This document shows, piece by piece, positions 1 through 10,870 of a stretch of 64,000 nt of DNA; the first letter of the stretch is position 1, and every line of letters begins with the position of its first letter. Source of the DNA: Effrenium voratum (taxonomy: Eukaryota; Sar; Dinophyceae; Suessiales; Symbiodiniaceae); contig CAUJNA010002157.1 in the NCBI GenBank assembly GCA_963377175.1, positions 248,399-312,398 on the forward strand, given 5' to 3'. The translations under genes were made by a program, and so were the position numbers. The notes beneath the pieces are model-generated. The model saw only the letters and a list, made by a program, of their open reading frames with translations, made no database searches and was not told the origin of the DNA.

Positions 1-388
1 CCTTTTGGGTGGTTTTTTTGTACTGGTCACCCCATGTAAAGCCTTGATCAACCCCAACATGTTGCGAATGTTTGGCAATCCTTGCGAGGCGTTGAATGGC
101 CCTGGACCTACCTTCGTTATTTGTTGAGTCGGCACCGAGCCATGTTCACTAACCACTCTGGACCCGACCCTGGCACAAATAGGCTCAAAGGGGCTTGCTT
201 GTCAACCCGGGTGTTGATCAACCGGTTGCTCAACCGCCGCGCCGCCGGTATCCCAGAGTGCCCTCGCACCCATAGTCGTCGGGAAGTTCTCGGACCTCAA
301 GTTGTGGGAAGAAACCACATCCAGCCAGGAACGAGATCTTTCAGCAGCCCTTCGGTTTCAGACCCAAGATAATTCTTCCCATGTCCAG

Positions 389-487
389 GTGGCGGGTGTG
401 TTGGAGTTCACCATCTGGAAGGAGGACCCTGAGAGGGGCGCAGGCAACTTCGGGGACCCGCTGGGCCTGAACCAGTACACGGAGGAA
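389..487 (+). CDS. Internal exon of a chlorophyll a/c-binding (light-harvesting) protein
   Basis: This exon encodes part of a plastid antenna protein that binds chlorophylls and carotenoids in the thylakoid membrane. It follows a TCCAG acceptor at 384-388 and reads in phase 0 from VAGVLEFTIWKEDPE to GNFGDPLGLNQYTEE. The GxFGDPLGL motif before the last membrane helix is typical of FCP/acpPC-type antenna proteins of algae with red-derived plastids. It joins naturally to the terminal exon at 1376. The 3' boundary is uncertain: no GT donor lies at the end of the homologous stretch, and a GA donor (GAACGG at 485) or a junction near 487 is possible. Upstream exons should lie left of the window. Confidence 0.82.
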
Positions 488-1375
488 CGGAACGCTTGGG
501 GTGGGAAGCACCGTAGGGGTTAGTAAACCATATTCCCCATTGAGAACAAGCAATGTGCCTTTGGCAAAATACTTGAAGACAGGGGAAGGGGAGAGGCTGT
601 GCCTTTGCCTGGTGTTGTGCTGTATCCAAGCAAGCAGCTGCGGGCTTAGGTTTTAGCTTTTGTGCCGGCAGAATGAGGTAAGCTTTGTGTGCTTGGCTCA
701 GATCCGCATTGCATGTTGAGAATCTAAAGAAGGATCCTTCTTTGGCCCATCGTTTTCCGTAGCAATCAAGCAGGGGTGCCCTTCTTCCGTTGAGCCTTTG
801 GGATCTCAGAGGGGAGTCGAAGGCAAGAGCTCCGTCAGCTTCCGGCAGAGTCCGAGGCATGACCTGCCTTCGCTGTTCACAGTTGAGACGTGGTGGCTCA
901 AAAGTTGAAGAGCCCCGCAGGTTTTGGTCTACTTTTCCATCCAAGGAACCTTTTCCCACTTTGGGCCCCAAGTCACAGGAGCCGGCTCGTTTGGCCGAGT
1001 TCTTTGGGCAGAAGATTCGAGCGACCGGGTTTTTGCAAGGGCACGACGTGTGTTGAGGTTTTGCACTTGCACTCCCTACCCTCCAAACGCCCAATCGGGT
1101 GTTGCATTATATCATATATATATATATAATAATATTATAAACATGCTTCGGCAGGGCTGATGCTGGCAGGTGGCATGGAACAGAAACACGGACGTTCTGG
1201 ATCTTTTGACCGAACTCCCCAGCCCAGGAAACGTGTCGCCAGTTAAATCCGTAATCCGCCAGCTTCCACAAGAGACATTTAAAAACCCGAGCTCAACTCT
1301 TATACCATCTAGACCCTAAACCCTAAACTTGAAGCTCGCGACGACTGACCTCTCGCTTTTGGCCCGCTGTCTCAG
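488..1375 (+). other. Intron of the antenna-protein gene
   Basis: Sequence between the two antenna exons. It shows no recognisable coding segment. A short TA microsatellite lies at about 1108-1140. A CCCTAAA-like doublet at about 1314-1327 is too short to interpret. Confidence 0.6.
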
Positions 1376-1489
1376 GACATGCGGAACCGGGAGCTGAACA
1401 ACGGCCGCTTCGCCATGTTCGCTGCGCTGGGCATCGTGGCGGCAGATCTGGCCACGGGCAAAGACGCCGTGCAGCAGCTGGGCCTGTGA
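1376..1489 (+). CDS. Terminal exon of the same chlorophyll a/c-binding protein
   Basis: After a CTCAG acceptor (1371-1375) the exon reads DMRNRELNNGRFAMFAALG, continues through a hydrophobic helix and TGKDAVQQLGL, and stops at TGA 1487-1489. The E-x-x-N-G-R-x-A-M signature of the last LHC helix supplies a chlorophyll-ligating Glu/Arg pair and an Asn ligand, so the pigment-binding residues visible here are intact. The exon is in phase 0 with the exon at 389, giving a two-exon 3' end typical of this family. The intervening intron is about 890 bp. The identification of the family is secure. Which subfamily it belongs to, and whether the full gene is functional, cannot be judged from the 3' end alone. 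Confidence 0.88.
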   Translation, partial: DMRNRELNNGRFAMFAALGIVAADLATGKDAVQQLGL

Positions 1490-2700
1490 GCCTCGCGCCT
1501 CGCCTTTCGGCCCTTCAGGAGTTGATGTCAACGCCTCGGGCGACGTGATGCGACAGGGGGGGGGCTTTCATGAAGTGACCGTGGCAAACGTGACCCCCAG
1601 AAAGGTGTTAAAGCTTGACTGAGGAAAATCCGCGGTTTACCAACAGGACATGCACTGGAAATGCTTGACACAGGTTCCATGTTGAAACCGGTCGCCCAAG
1701 TCTTTGTGCATCGTGCAAGGGCTTGTGGTAGGGCCGAGCACTGGACCTTTCAGGAATAGTGATGATAGAGATGGTGAACAAATACTCATTGACTCATGCG
1801 GGCCATCTAAACGTAGCGAATGTAGGTAGCCATTGTCAGGATAATGAGTCGTGTGGTTGGAGGGTGCTGCCTTCCACACATCCGAGTGAGAAACTAGCTT
1901 AAAAGCGTCTTCGCAGCTTTTGGCTGCCTTTATTTTTCTGGCTGCCCATCAGCCCAAGAGAATCACCAACTTCGATGGTTCGGGTGTCAGCTGAATGCAA
2001 GGAAGCACAACTCACGAGGGTTTGCAGTGCAGTGAGGTGAACCGGATTACCAACGACTTTGCTAACTCCCGGACCATCTAAGCAAGCTTTCTCAAAGACT
2101 GCAAGCCCATCGCTTTGTCGGCAGACAAGAGCGCTTCGTATTCATTCGGTGCTCGGGGTTCATAGCTGTGCGACGTCAACATTTGGGGCTGGGACAGGAT
2201 CTGTGGGTGCCGTTTTCTGCAATTCATATTTTGATGTGCCAAAGCAGGGACTCTTGTTGCTTCATGTTTAAGAAAAGCTGACATAGGAGAAAAGGTCCCC
2301 TAGCACACGCCGTGTCGTAGGGATGGTGCCCGAATGATTCTTCCCAGGGGTTGTCGTTAAATGCCATTGTCCCAGTTTCCATAGGGTGACGCTGTTTGTT
2401 GACCCACACAAGGCGGCCAAGTGGTGTTTATTCTTTACCATGTCCACTGGGGAAGTAAGTCAAGCCTAGGTAGCTGAAAAGACCGCCGTGAGTAGCGGAG
2501 TTTTGGACAAGCACGTCAGGGAAGATGCTTAGCAGTGTTCCAAGACTTGGGAAGCCGATTCTTAGGCCTTAGCTGTGGATTCACTTTCACATGGTCTCAG
2601 GTGTAGCAGTGTTGTTTGTTGTGATAAGCAGCTACGTACATTGCAGGCGCAAATGATCAAGAGACTAGAGCATATGTGGTTGTTGCACCAATCTATCTAT
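1490..2700. other. No recognisable gene
   Basis: I see no convincing exon, RNA gene or repeat in this stretch. A G-run at 1556-1563 follows the antenna gene. The segment must hold the antenna 3' UTR and earlier parts or introns of the gene that ends at 2967. Confidence 0.4.
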
Positions 2701-2707
2701 ACATAGT

Positions 2708-2813
2708 ATATATGGCAGTGGGCCAAAAATAGGTACCCAAAATGGAACCCTGGTAAGTGGCAACATGGACCAAAACCTGTGGTCCCCTGGTGGTTCAATT
2801 TTGACCCACACCC
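2708..2813. mobile_element. Short intronic inverted-repeat element (introner-like), copy 1
   Basis: The left end reads GTGGGCCAAAAATAGGTACC and the right end ATTTTGACCCACACCC, so the termini are imperfect inverted repeats (GTGGGYCAAAAAT / ATTTTGACCCAC). The body aligns along its whole length with 16856-16955, sharing GGTACCCAAAAT, CCCTGGTAA and GCGGTCCCC-like blocks. Both copies end shortly before the acceptor of a terminal exon. The size (about 100 bp), terminal inverted repeats and intronic position resemble a MITE or introner. It carries no coding sequence. Confidence 0.6.
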
Positions 2814-2863
2814 ATATGTATATGTGTATATTGATATAGACACCGCCTTCCTGACTTCGGCAG

Positions 2864-2967
2864 CATTTGTTGCGGACAAGCATGTGGAACAAGCCCAGCT
2901 GCCCGGCAGCACACAACTTATCGAATCCGATCTAGCAGGGCTTGCAGTCCTTGGCCCTGCATCCTGA
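2864..2967 (+). CDS. Probable terminal exon of an unrecognised gene
   Basis: Following CTTCGGCAG (acceptor ending 2863), the open frame reads FVADKHVEQAQLPGSTQLIE, then a short Leu/Ala-rich tail ending GLAVLGPAS and TGA (2965-2967). The balanced composition, acceptor and stop make a terminal exon likely. The family is not recognised and earlier exons were not found. The intron just upstream contains the 100-bp repeat at 2708-2813, the same arrangement as at the gene ending at 17119. Confidence 0.45.
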
Positions 2968-3503
2968 AGCGGAGGTGGCTGTTTTGAGGGAACCTTTTCG
3001 AGTTTGTTGAAAAGGACACCGCCCACTTTGGGGCTTTTCCAAGCTAGAGACAAGCCCCACGTAGCCTTCATGACTGTCATGAGGAGTGTTGGAAGCTTGC
3101 AGAGATTGCGTGCTTGGCTAGGGCTTCAAGGACCACCATTCCAAGGGGGCACGAACAGCAGCAGCAGCTCGTCGCGGCCCTGTCAAGTTGACCAAGCCAA
3201 GGGCAAGGCGCAAACACAGCCCGCCTCACACGCGTCAGCAGACGGCAGCAATCTTAAAGAACGGCGCACGGTTTGTGACTGGATCCATCAGCTCTCCCTT
3301 GCAAGGTCTGAGGCAGATCTGAGGATTCTGGCAGCGGGTTGTATTCCTTTGAGCCATTTCGTTGGCTGAGCCTAAACTTTGAGACGCTTGTTTCAGAGGG
3401 CAGAGCAGGCGAAGTAGAGGTTTTTAGGGTGTCCAAGAGGGTCACCACAACCCCTACGTAGAACCGCACAAGCGCATGCACCCACAGCAGATCGCATTTC
3501 GCC

Positions 3504-6500
3504 ATGGACGTGTCGGCTCCGCCGGCGGACCCGGAGGATGCAGGGAAGTGGCAGATGTTAGCTGTGATCTATGTTGTGTTGGTGTTGCTGCTTCTGATCC
3601 CTTTGCAAATCTTCTGGGAGCGCCGAAGGCGCATGACGCCTGGAGGCTATCACACGGAGAGTGGGGCAGGGGTCGTGATGAGTGATGTAATCACCGTTGG
3701 GGACATACTTAGTTTTTTTTTTGGCGGATGGGTGAAACCAACATGGCCCAGGGCACTTTTGGTGGGCTACTGTTTCTTGAACCCCTCGCAGGCACTTCGG
3801 GGTCTCGCGGGGTCCCAACGCACCATGGTGTCTCACGGTCTTCCGTATTGATGCCAGGGTGTCAACACTTCTGCATGCTGTGTGTCAAAACCGGGACCGA
3901 CAAAAGCCCTCGACAACTGTCCCAAAGAGGTCCATCAGTGTGGACAATCCATCGGGTTGGCTCAACAGTGGAGATGTAGTTGGCAGTGGAAGGCACCCAG
4001 TCCACAGCGTCGGATTCTGCTTTCAAGCAATCCTTGTGGATTGCCTCATGCAGCATGCCCCCCCCTCCCCCAATCCCAATGAGTCAACCATTCCTAGAAC
4101 ACCTCAAGGACTGTTAAGCATGGGCGCAGAGTCCATGAGGCCGGAGTCCTTGCGGTTGCTGATGGTGCGAAATCAGTTTGCACACAAGGAAGCCACATCC
4201 CTATCATCCCTATCTCATGCGCACGTCATTCGCTGTGCAACAACTTGCCTCACGTTTAGTTGCTTCCGGAAGATTCCAAGATCAAACATAAGTGTTGCTC
4301 ACGTTTACGGCGGACTCATGGGCTATACTTCCCTCAGAAAGGCAGGGTTCGTGGAGGTTCGTGGAGCTTGTGCTGTATGAAGTCTTCCCCTTCAATGGGG
4401 AAAACTTATGATGGGTCAGGTTTGCGACCTACAAAGTCTCGTTCCTTTCACTCAATGGCGCTGGACATCAGCATCGTTGCGTTTGATTGACTCCAATAGC
4501 AGGGTACACCGTTGATAGGCTTGCAAGCAACTGACAGGCGCTACTGTTGGCCATTGTTGACCCTTTTGACTATTCAGGGGCACGTCGACATTTTGCCCGT
4601 GCCGACGAAAGAATGTGTGGCATTACCCACGGAAGGGGTGCTCTAAGGAAGTGGAACAGGCTGCAGTGGGAGCACATCGCCCAGTCCTCACGGAAGTGCT
4701 CGGCGGCCTTCATGGCAGCCTTCCGCATCTTCTGCTGCCTGATGGTGCTGGTGGTGGATGTGGTGATGGTGGTCCGGGATCCGGAGAACCCCTTGGTAGG
4801 CCGGGCCATGGGGTGTGCGCTGGGGGCGGGGGGCGGGGGAAATTGGGTGCTCATTCAAGGCTTAAAAATGCAAGGGAAACAAAAAGGGCCCCCAAGAAAT
4901 TCTTTGTGGGTTGAATCCCGATTGTATTGGCTTGTTCAAACACAATGGTTGAATCCCGATTGTATTGGCTTGTTCAAACACAATCCTTGCTCAGTGCTTT
5001 CCTGGGCTGAACATCCTACACCCAAATTGGGCCGCGCTGCCCAAAGGCGCTCCGAAACGGGCGCCAAGAGGGCAAATTCTGAGCTCAGTTCTGAGGCTTC
5101 TGCGACAGCCGAAGCTTCCTTTCTGAGGCTTACAGTCTACTGGGAGTGCGGTGGATTCCGTTTGTCACACGAATCAGCCCAGATTTGTGATCCTTGTTTT
5201 TCCGTTTGTCGGCTTGGCGACGTGTCACCATAGCGTCCCAGACCTGCGCCCCGCGGTCGAGCGGCAGGCGGCTTCTCCGTCTTCGCCACCTTCACCGTGT
5301 GGAGCTGGACGCTGCGCCCCGGAGAACTTTAGCCGCGCTTCCGCCGCTTTCGGCGCCCATGTTTTGGTGGCGCCCGGCTCTGTCCACCTTGCTCTGCTGA
5401 ACATGTGAGCCACGTGCTCAAAACCGGGGTAGATGAAGGTTAGTAGGGACAATCCCAACCATAAATAGCTGCGGCCGCCTTCTCAACTCTTCACATGGTG
5501 CTGGGTGGACCATTTTACGACCGGGTTTTGACTATGACTCACGTGTGCTTCCCAAGGTGTCGCTGAACCCCGAAGGCCAGCGAAGGGATGGGGGCTCTTG
5601 TTTTTTTGGAAGGGCCAACAGATCAACCCTGTGGTGGATGGCCCGCATGCAAGAAGAAGCCGCAGGCTATGAGCAGACACGCTGAGGGGAAGCACATAGC
5701 GCTGAAGATGTGGAATGCTAACCTGTTGGGATGGGCCGGAATTTGTTGGTTTGTGGTGTTGGTGTCGGGTGCAAATGCATTTAAGCAGATAGAACATCAC
5801 AACCTTGGGATGCCCCGAACACTTGGGCGGCATTGCCTCCAATACACTTTTTCCCAGGGTTGTCTCCGAGCCGACCGGAGCATCGTTGAGCCTGAAACAT
5901 GGAGGCATGCATCGGTGGATCCTGGCAAATCCCATGAAGGGCGACAAGTTGATCTGTTGTCTTTCAGGTTGCTTCTTCCTTTGGGAGGAGGGAAGCACAA
6001 GTCAGAATCAGTACTGTCCAGTTAAACCCCCCTAGCACAGCTAGACCTGAGGTTCGGTCCACATTTTCCATTCATCCATGGTGCATCTGGGGACATGGGC
6101 CATGGGGGACTCACCACATGTCCCCACAACGAATTTGGAGCCGAGCTCTAATTTCCCAGCTGAGTCACAATCAAAACCCGGGTAAGTGAAGGTTAGGGAC
6201 GATCCCAACCATAAAATAGCTGCGGATCTCCGCCGTCTTAGTTCTTTACATGGCTCTGGGTGGACCATTTTTGTACCGGGCTTTGGCTCAGCGGAGGATC
6301 GGGGTCTACATGGGCCTGGCCGGCTTCGCTTCAGTGCTGTCGGCCCTTGGCAAGGCGCCCGAGGCCCCTGGGGACGAGCTGCGGTCGGCACGGTGCCTGT
6401 GCCGCATCGCTTGGCTCCTCTTCGAGGCACAGGGGGAGACGGGCCGAGCCAAGGGATTTGTTGCCCTTCTCCGTTGTTGTCACCAAGAAACAAGGCACTC

Positions 6501-7835
6501 CAAGTATTGGATGGCTTTGGCGGAGATTCTTCAGGCAACCATCAAAAAATGAGGCACTCGTTTTTGGAAACACCCATGTGTTTGCTGCTGTTCTGCAGCC
6601 CGGGGCGTGTGCGAGGGCAGCGTGGGCGGTCGAACGCAGCCGGAGATTGGGCGCTGTGTCTTTGGGGCGCACGCCTGTGACGATCTGTTTGCACAGACCA
6701 GACCCAGTGTCCTGGGTTCGTGCTAGTCTTGATGCGCTATTGGTACCAGCCTGGGCAGGGATGTTGCAAGAACACAAAACAGCAAGGGTTTGACGAATGC
6801 AAGTTGGCCTTTACATCCAACATCCCAATCATTATGCTGCAATGATTCCACACCTCATCTCTGGGCACCCTCCCACCAACCTTGAGGCCGCACAGGTGCT
6901 TCCCTGAAAAAAAATATGTTGTCTTCTGCTGGACTTTCATGAGAGATTGGCGAGGTCTTAGGCATGCTCAGCCGAGTGCCAAAATAGGCAGATGAGTTGT
7001 TTGGCCCTTTTGCTCGCGGCCCGGAGAAGTACCAACGAAACAAAGTCGCGCCTGTCCAGCTTTGGCTGGGTCGTTCAAAAACAATCCTTGATTCTGCCAG
7101 ATGGTGGTTTCCTTGAAAAAAGGCAGGCCAATGGGGTCAACCCAACAGTTTCCCTTCCGGTGAAGCTGTGAAACTGGAATTGGACCAGGTCATGCTGCCC
7201 GTGTCCTTCCTGATTTTTCTTGCGGTGTGGCTGATCTTGTTGCCGGCTGCCTACAAGTCCACAGGCACTGACATGGGCCTCTTTTCAGCGTCGTCCCTGG
7301 CGGCGCACAACCTGAATTTTGTCTTTATGCTCACCGAGGCGCTGCTGAATCGATTGTGTATCACCTCTTATCACTTTATATTTGTCTTCTATTATGGTGG
7401 CCTCTACGTGGTCTTCTCCTGGATCTTCTACGCTTTTCATCACTTCTTCTTCTATTTCTTCATTGACTGGCGGTACCCTTTGGTACTCATCGGCCGCTTG
7501 TCATGGCACTTGCTTTCTCCCCAGACAGTGGGTAACAGCAGCACCGAACGAGGAGGTATCCACAAGCGGTTTCCTTGGCAACACATTTTCAGGCTGCGAG
7601 TCGGAGAGTCGCATGGGTTTTTGATTAAGGCTACACAGCCCTGCTGTCGATGCTGACCATCTTCTACTTCCTTGGCCGTTGCCTGGTGAATTGCGTGAAG
7701 CCGCCGCTCTACACCTGGGATCTGGAGCAGAGCTCCAGCGGAGAGGACGAAGCGTCAAGCGGTTCAAACGCTCGCAGTTCTTACTTCCCACAAAAGAAAC
7801 CACGAGGGATGGAGAATTGGCTGTTGGGCAACTAG
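3504..7835 (+). CDS. Multi-exon membrane protein, rolling stone / AIG1-FAR17a-like
   Basis: Exon model: 3504 to about 3671 (ATG at 3504 after CACAGCAG), 4667-4795, a disturbed exon near 5242-5404, 6292-6426, 7189-7492 and 7630-7835 (stop TAG). The phases of 4667-4795, 6292-6426, 7189-7492 and 7630-7835 are mutually compatible. Exon 1 has one membrane helix followed by WERRRRMTPGGY. Exon 2 holds FRIFCCLMVLVVDVVMVV. The large exon has two or three helices with AAHNLNFVFMLTEALLNR, ITSYHFIFVFYYGGLYVVFS and FFIDWRYP. The last has a helix (SMLTIFYFLGRCLVNCVKPP) and a Ser-rich tail. The HxNxxFML...FSWI-Y...DWRYP pattern recalls rolling stone-like polytopic membrane proteins, whose biochemical role is unclear (the related FAR17a/AIG1 group includes lipid hydrolases). 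Two donors are GC (6427, 7493). The family call rests on pattern memory only. Confidence 0.6.
4909..4984. repeat. Perfect 38-bp tandem duplication
   Basis: Two identical 38-bp units (4909-4946 and 4947-4984), each starting GGTTGAATCCCG and ending CAAACACAAT, lie in the intron after the 4667-4795 exon. The lack of differences implies a recent slippage or repair event. Confidence 0.85.
5242..5404 (+). pseudogene. Disturbed exon of the rolling stone-like gene
   Basis: This GC-rich block lies between CGTCCCAG (ending 5241) and a GTGAGC donor at 5405. It must be an exon by position and composition. One frame gives a convincing membrane segment (GGFSVFATFTVWSWTL, about 5267-5314) but hits TAG at 5330-5332. 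A second frame then gives a hydrophobic stretch (LAALPPLSAPMFWW, about 5328-5370) that ends in TGA at 5397-5399. Only the first frame ends in phase 0 at 5404, as the next exon requires. Either an insertion/deletion has broken the gene here, a small unrecognised splice exists, or the sequence has an error. I cannot choose between these. Confidence 0.4.
5419..5530. repeat. Intron-end direct repeat, left copy
   Basis: This copy starts 14 bases after the GTGAGC donor at 5405. It shares blocks GATGAAGGTTAG (GTGAAGGTTAG in the partner), ATCCCAACCATAAA, ATAGCTGCGG, ACATGG and CTGGGTGGACCATTTT with 6171-6286, in the same order and orientation, with small gaps. The two copies sit at opposite ends of the same 887-bp intron. 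Confidence 0.7.
6171..6286. repeat. Intron-end direct repeat, right copy
   Basis: This is the partner of 5419-5530. It ends 5 bases before the CTCAG acceptor (6287-6291) of the exon 6292-6426, so the intron is framed by direct repeats of about 113 bp. This could reflect intron gain by duplication or two insertions of one intronic element. Confidence 0.7.
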
Positions 7836-8499
7836 GGAAAGACGACGCTGGGTACATAACAACTCCAGCCCGAAATCAGTCTCTTGGGCATTGTGTGACT
7901 TCCCGGTCAATAGAGGTGGGTGCCTTGCTGGGTCCTTGCGTTGGTCGAACTCCTTTGATACGGCGCAACCTTTTTGGCTGTTTCCCGTGGTGTGCCATGG
8001 GCCTTTTCTTGAGAGAGCATCGCAGTGCGAGGCCCGAGAGAGGCGCAAGCAGGGCTTTGGGACGTGAGATGCAAAAACACAGCTGGCATCATTCTTTCTT
8101 AGGATAAAGCTTGGCAAAGATGAGGAGCATTGACATGCTTGAATTGGGCGGCAGTTCCATGCTATGATTTCTCTTGCGCATTTACAGAGACTGGCACCAG
8201 CTATCGCCTGTGATACTCTGCCCAGGAAGCCACCAGCCAGTTTTCCGCATGGGAATCAGCTCCCCCCCCTTCAAGCCACTGATTCTTGTACATAAGCAGG
8301 AAACCACTTCTTCTGCAAACCACCAAACCACCAAACCACCAAGAGGGAAGCTGAGGGTCACTTTCTGTGATTCGAGGCAAAGTGGTAAAACATACATAAA
8401 AATGACCCAGATTGGTATCACAGAGTTCGGGTGATTCTCGGCCATGGAAGGGGAAGGACAAGCTGTTCGTTCCCAGCAGTTCCTTTGTCCGAAGACTTG
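7836..8499. other. No recognisable gene
   Basis: Downstream flank of the rolling stone-like gene, holding its 3' UTR. A short run of ACCACCAA repeats lies at about 8320-8342. No exon, RNA gene or mobile element was recognised. Confidence 0.4.
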
Positions 8500-8610
8500 C
8501 TGGCTGAGGGGAACGAGGGAATGACCCCTATGAACCCTCCAACTGGTGGTTTCCTTCCAGGAATCCCCTTCTGGTTCATTCCCTCATTCCCTACCTGTCG
8601 CGCCAGCCAG
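8500..8610. mobile_element. MITE-like inverted-repeat element, family A copy 1
   Basis: The left end CTGGCTGAGGGGAACGAGGG and the reverse complement of the right end (CTGGCTGGCGCGACAGGTAG, then GGAATGAGGGAATG) align with one gap of about seven bases. The interior CCTCCAACTGGTGGTTTCC is shared with the element at 14047-14255. It is about 110 bp with no coding capacity. Confidence 0.6.
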
Positions 8611-9022
8611 AAAAGTGGGGTACCCTCAAAGCATGCCGTGAGGAGAGCTCTGCCAGCTCCGAGTCCCTGGAGTGAGCTGAAAGCGAACGCCGCCGCCGAA
8701 GTGCCGCGACAAAGCGAACTCGCGCACTCGCGCACTCGCGCGCGGCGTCCGTCGAAGGCGTGCGGCGTAAGAGGCCCTGGAGTTTGGTGTAGGCTTCGAG
8801 CCCCGGAAATTGGCAGCCTGCGAATCCAAAGGGATGGAAGGGGTGGCAGAAGGAGACACGCATGAAGTCCCAAGTCTCCAATGGCTGCGGGAGTGTGAGG
8901 AAGAAGAGACGCGCATGCTGTTTTTTTCTCCTTTTTGGTTGGGTCCCCTTTAAACGCCAGGCAAACAAACAGGTGGCCCTTTTTCTTCCTGACGGGGAGA
9001 CCTCGGCGCATCCTTGTTGTGA

Positions 9023-9143
9023 CTTGGTGCGAGAGGTAATGTGGGAATGAACCGGAAGGGGATTCCCGAACCAAGGAAACAACACCAGTGGGATGCTTTA
9101 TACGGGTCATGCCATTTCTCACTCAGTGCCTATCACACCAGCA
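9023..9143. mobile_element. Diverged MITE-like element, family A copy 2
   Basis: The ends CTTGGTGCGAGAGGTAATG and ATCACACCAGCAG resemble the family A termini seen at 14047-14255 in inverted orientation. The GGGAATGA and GTCATGCCATTTCTCA blocks are also shared. It is more degraded than the other copies. Confidence 0.35.
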
Positions 9144-9379
9144 GGGTGAAGGTGCAGTTTGTTTGGCCACACGGCTGCCGCTCCCTAGTGTTGACTTGCT
9201 CGACCCAGCTAGTATATCCGGAGGTAAATGGATCACACTATGCGTACACAGTATATACCCTGCAAATAACAATGCAACCGAGAGCCTTCTGATTTTCAGT
9301 GACGGACCTCAAGAGCAAACTGCATTTTCCAGTTTGCACGGCGGCTTCAACTTGAACCCGCTCGGTCTTCGGTTTGCAG

Positions 9380-9453
9380 GAGGAAGAGCGGGCGAGACGG
9401 TGGCAAGAGGACAAGCAGGCCAGAGACGAGGCGAGGGGACTTTCACATGGCAC
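9380..9453 (+). CDS. Isolated coiled-coil exon
   Basis: After a GGTTTGCAG acceptor (ending 9379) the frame reads EEERARRWQEDKQARDEARG, a highly charged helix. It meets a consensus GTGAGT donor at 9454. An alternative GC donor at 9431 (GAG|GCGAGG) would give a 51-nt exon in phase 0 at both ends. Composition matches coiled-coil or axonemal proteins, but the sequence is too short to assign. Neighbouring exons of the same gene were not identified with certainty. Confidence 0.55.
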
Positions 9454-9507
9454 GTGAGTCTGATGGATTCCCCGGAAGGGTCCATGTTTCTCATGCGATC
9501 TGCTTTG

Positions 9508-9539
9508 CGACATACCGACATACCGACATACCGACATAC
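9508..9539. repeat. 8-bp tandem repeat (CGACATAC)4
   Basis: Four perfect copies of CGACATAC lie in tandem. This is a simple microsatellite. Confidence 0.9.
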
Positions 9540-10621
9540 CCGGCAATGCAATGATACCAGCTACAACTTGCTGAGCCAGGACTCCAGGGGCTCCAAGGGA
9601 GTGGGGATGTCCTTGTAATTTGGCAGGTGTCTTTTTGTTGGGGAGCCCCCCCACAATAGTGGACTTTCTGTTGGCTTTCCTTCAAAGCCACAAAAAATGG
9701 TACCCCAAAAAAGACACTCTCAGTTGGCTGGTAACGGGGATATGAGCAACTTTAAGAATGCCTTGGATGGGACGCTCGTGAACCGTCACAACACTTCCTT
9801 CTTGATCCTCTCCAACACGCTGGCAATTGACCATGGCAATGCAGGTACACACATTCCATGAAATGCTTGGGGACATCTCGCAGGGTTCCATGCTTGAGCG
9901 GTGGCGGGCGGCAATCCATCCCCTCGTGAGACCACGATTTCCAGCGATCAGGGACCCAGCCCTTCCTGCAAGCAGTTAGGGCTTATTATGCCGGATCCGG
10001 AAAGTTGACCACTGCAGGAGGTGTTTGCCCTTTGCCCCGGGAGTTGAAGGTTGGATGTGTAAATGTAGCACTGGAGGTGCTCCATTGCAGCTTGACCACT
10101 CAGATCCATGGTCGCAAGAGCCTGCCTTGAACCTACGCTGCCCCTACCAGCGTAACAACAGTTGATATGCGCCCAGCGAGAGCAGCATGAGACATGTGTA
10201 TGAATAGGTGTATACAGGTTATTTTATCCACACACACATGTCGGTATTTGTGCCTGTAAGTTTGTGCGCTTGTCTGTGTGTCTCTGTCTCTGTGTGTGTT
10301 CGTGCAAACCCTTTTTCTAAGGGCTGTTGAGGTTTCTTGCCTGTTCCTTTCTTGGTTGCTTGTAATCTGCCAGTGCCTGGCAAAGCCTTTGTAGTGGAAC
10401 CACTGGCTCTGAAGAGACAGGTCACACGCACGGCGAGCCTCACGAAACTCTTTTTCACGTTTTTCTTCTACTTCTGCTGTGGGTGCCTCTGCTTGTTTCG
10501 ACTCCTGCACGTGTGTGTGTGTTTGCTTGTTTGTTTAGTTATTTATTTCTTCCTTTCTGGGTGAGCTTCACCACCTTCTCGGCGACCACGCTCCCCGCCG
10601 TCTTGAGCTGCCTCCGCTCGC
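9540..10621. other. No recognisable gene
   Basis: Mixed-composition sequence with a TG/TC-rich patch at about 10225-10305. A GC-rich stretch at about 10562-10625 could be exon-like (SFTTFSATTLPAVLSCLRSL) but has no decisive splice signals. Confidence 0.35.
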
Positions 10622-10706
10622 TGTGCTGGGTCTTCCTTCCTTCCTTCCTTTCATTCTTTCTTTCTTGCTTTATTTCTTTCTTTCTTTCTTTCTTTCTTTC
10701 TTTTTG

Positions 10707-10798
<92 letters not shown>

Positions 10799-10816
10799 TC
10801 CTTTTGTCTTTCTTTA

Positions 10817-10870
<54 letters not shown>

